Below, in pieces: positions 63,354 through 64,000 of a stretch of DNA of 64,000 nt; position 1 is the stretch's first letter; each line of letters opens with the position of its first letter. Made by a program: the position numbers and the translations under genes. The DNA lies in the NCBI RefSeq assembly GCF_000384075.1, contig NZ_KB913025.1:2827044-2891043 (forward strand), read 5' to 3'. The DNA comes from Methylovulum miyakonense HT12 (GTDB lineage: Bacteria; Pseudomonadota; Gammaproteobacteria; Methylococcales; Methylomonadaceae). A model generated the notes under the pieces. That model was not told the origin of the DNA and did no database searches. It worked only from the letters and a program-made list of their open reading frames with translations.

Positions 63354-64000
63354 ATGAATTACCAGGTTCTCGCCCGAAAGTGGCGTCCCTCTAATTTCAC
63401 AGAAGTTGTCGGACAAGAACATGTGGTCAAGTCGTTAACCAACGCCCTTGCCCATAATCGTTTGCATCATGCCTATTTGTTTACCGGAACCCGCGGTGTC
63501 GGAAAAACCACGCTAGCACGGATTCTGGCTAAAGCCATCAATTGCGAAAATCTCCAAGACTTTAATCCTTGCGGTGTTTGCCCTATTTGCCGGGCAGTTG
63601 ACGAAGGCCGTTTTTTGGATCTGATTGAAGTCGATGCCGCCTCCCGCACCAAAGTCGAAGACACCCGTGATTTGCTCGACAATGCCCAATACGCACCCAA
63701 TCAAGGCCGCTACAAAGTCTATCTGATTGACGAGGTGCACATGTTGTCCGGGCACAGTTTCAACGCCTTGTTAAAGACCTTGGAAGAGCCGCCGCCCCAT
63801 GTCAAATTCCTATTGGCGACCACCGACCCGCAAAAAATCCCCGTCACCGTCCTGTCCCGTTGCCTGCAATTCAATCTAAAACGCTTGTTGCCTGAGCAAA
63901 TCCTTGCGCAAATGCGTGTCATTTTGGAGCAGGAAAACATCGCTTTTGAGGTTGCCGCCTTAAAATTGCTTGCCCGTGCCGCCGATGGCAGTATGCGGGA
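63354..64000 (+). CDS. dnaX: DNA polymerase III subunits tau/gamma (N-terminal part)
   Basis: At least 215 residues, cut by the right edge. Walker A GTRGVGKTTLARILA, a zinc module with CGVCPIC, Walker B VYLIDEVHMLSGHS (DExH), and sensor 1 LLATTDPQKIPVTVLSRC are intact. It is the ATPase motor of the clamp loader. The programmed frameshift, if any, and the tau C-terminus are outside the window. Confidence 0.96.
   Translation, partial: MNYQVLARKWRPSNFTEVVGQEHVVKSLTNALAHNRLHHAYLFTGTRGVGKTTLARILAKAINCENLQDFNPCGVCPICRAVDEGRFLDLIEVDAASRTKVEDTRDLLDNAQYAPNQGRYKVYLIDEVHMLSGHSFNALLKTLEEPPPHVKFLLATTDPQKIPVTVLSRCLQFNLKRLLPEQILAQMRVILEQENIAFEVAALKLLARAADGSMR

Overview
The window is a bacterial chromosome segment that reads as a gammaproteobacterium. 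The core order dnaX/ffs, rpmE, xthA, nadK, recN, glnK-amtB, pilMNOPQ-aroK-aroB-(AAA protein)-hemE is typical of that class. A PEP-CTERM surface protein, an N-terminal-T1-site multicopper oxidase, many dispersed palindromic repeats and GC-rich codon use would fit an aquatic gammaproteobacterium such as a methanotroph of the Methylococcales. That finer placement is an inference, because no methane-oxidation gene lies in the window.

Left part (1-13 kb), mostly minus strand: a large secreted RHS/YD-repeat protein runs off the left edge. It is followed by a 0.95-kb repeat-rich gap, a glycosyltransferase-like gene remnant, and a translationally coupled pair made of a cyclic-peptide-type ABC exporter and a penicillin-acylase-type Ntn hydrolase, resembling the pyoverdine pair PvdE/PvdQ. 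Next comes a two-gene unit of a diiron oxygen-binding ODP-type protein and a four-PAS GGDEF-EAL protein, probably an oxygen-responsive c-di-GMP module.

13-30 kb: two structured repeat elements stand next to an intact 1,024-bp IS1595-type insertion sequence with 24-bp terminal repeats and an 8-bp target duplication. Downstream lie an ECF sigma factor/small membrane protein/signal peptidase I operon, several single-gene metabolic or regulatory units (FMN reductase, GNAT, methyltransferase, a frameshifted HTH regulator, an aminotransferase divergent from a MarR regulator with palindromic operators), a HAD phosphatase, a possible ILEI-like small protein, a GT4 glycosyltransferase, a NemA-type ene-reductase and an ABC-2 exporter. 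An AT-rich block at 27.66-29.92 kb has the organisation of an integron cassette array without an integrase (CALIN). It carries an orphan membrane protein, a small DNA-binding-like protein, hicBA and a broken small gene, separated by attC-like sites.

30-64 kb: core metabolism and envelope. It holds an unusual 631-residue pyruvate kinase homologue, gshA-cysH (glutathione synthesis and sulfate assimilation), secreted and membrane proteins of unknown role, a GH17 hydrolase, a DD-carboxypeptidase with a basic tail, IS5 and RTX remnants, hemE, an AAA membrane protein, aroB, aroK, the type IV pilus assembly operon pilMNOPQ, a giant AsmA/DUF748 protein, amtB-glnK, agmatine deiminase, recN, nadK, xthA, rpmE, a duplicated PEP-CTERM protein, a copper-protein pair, the SRP RNA gene ffs, and dnaX running off the right edge. 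I saw no tRNA, rRNA or CRISPR array.
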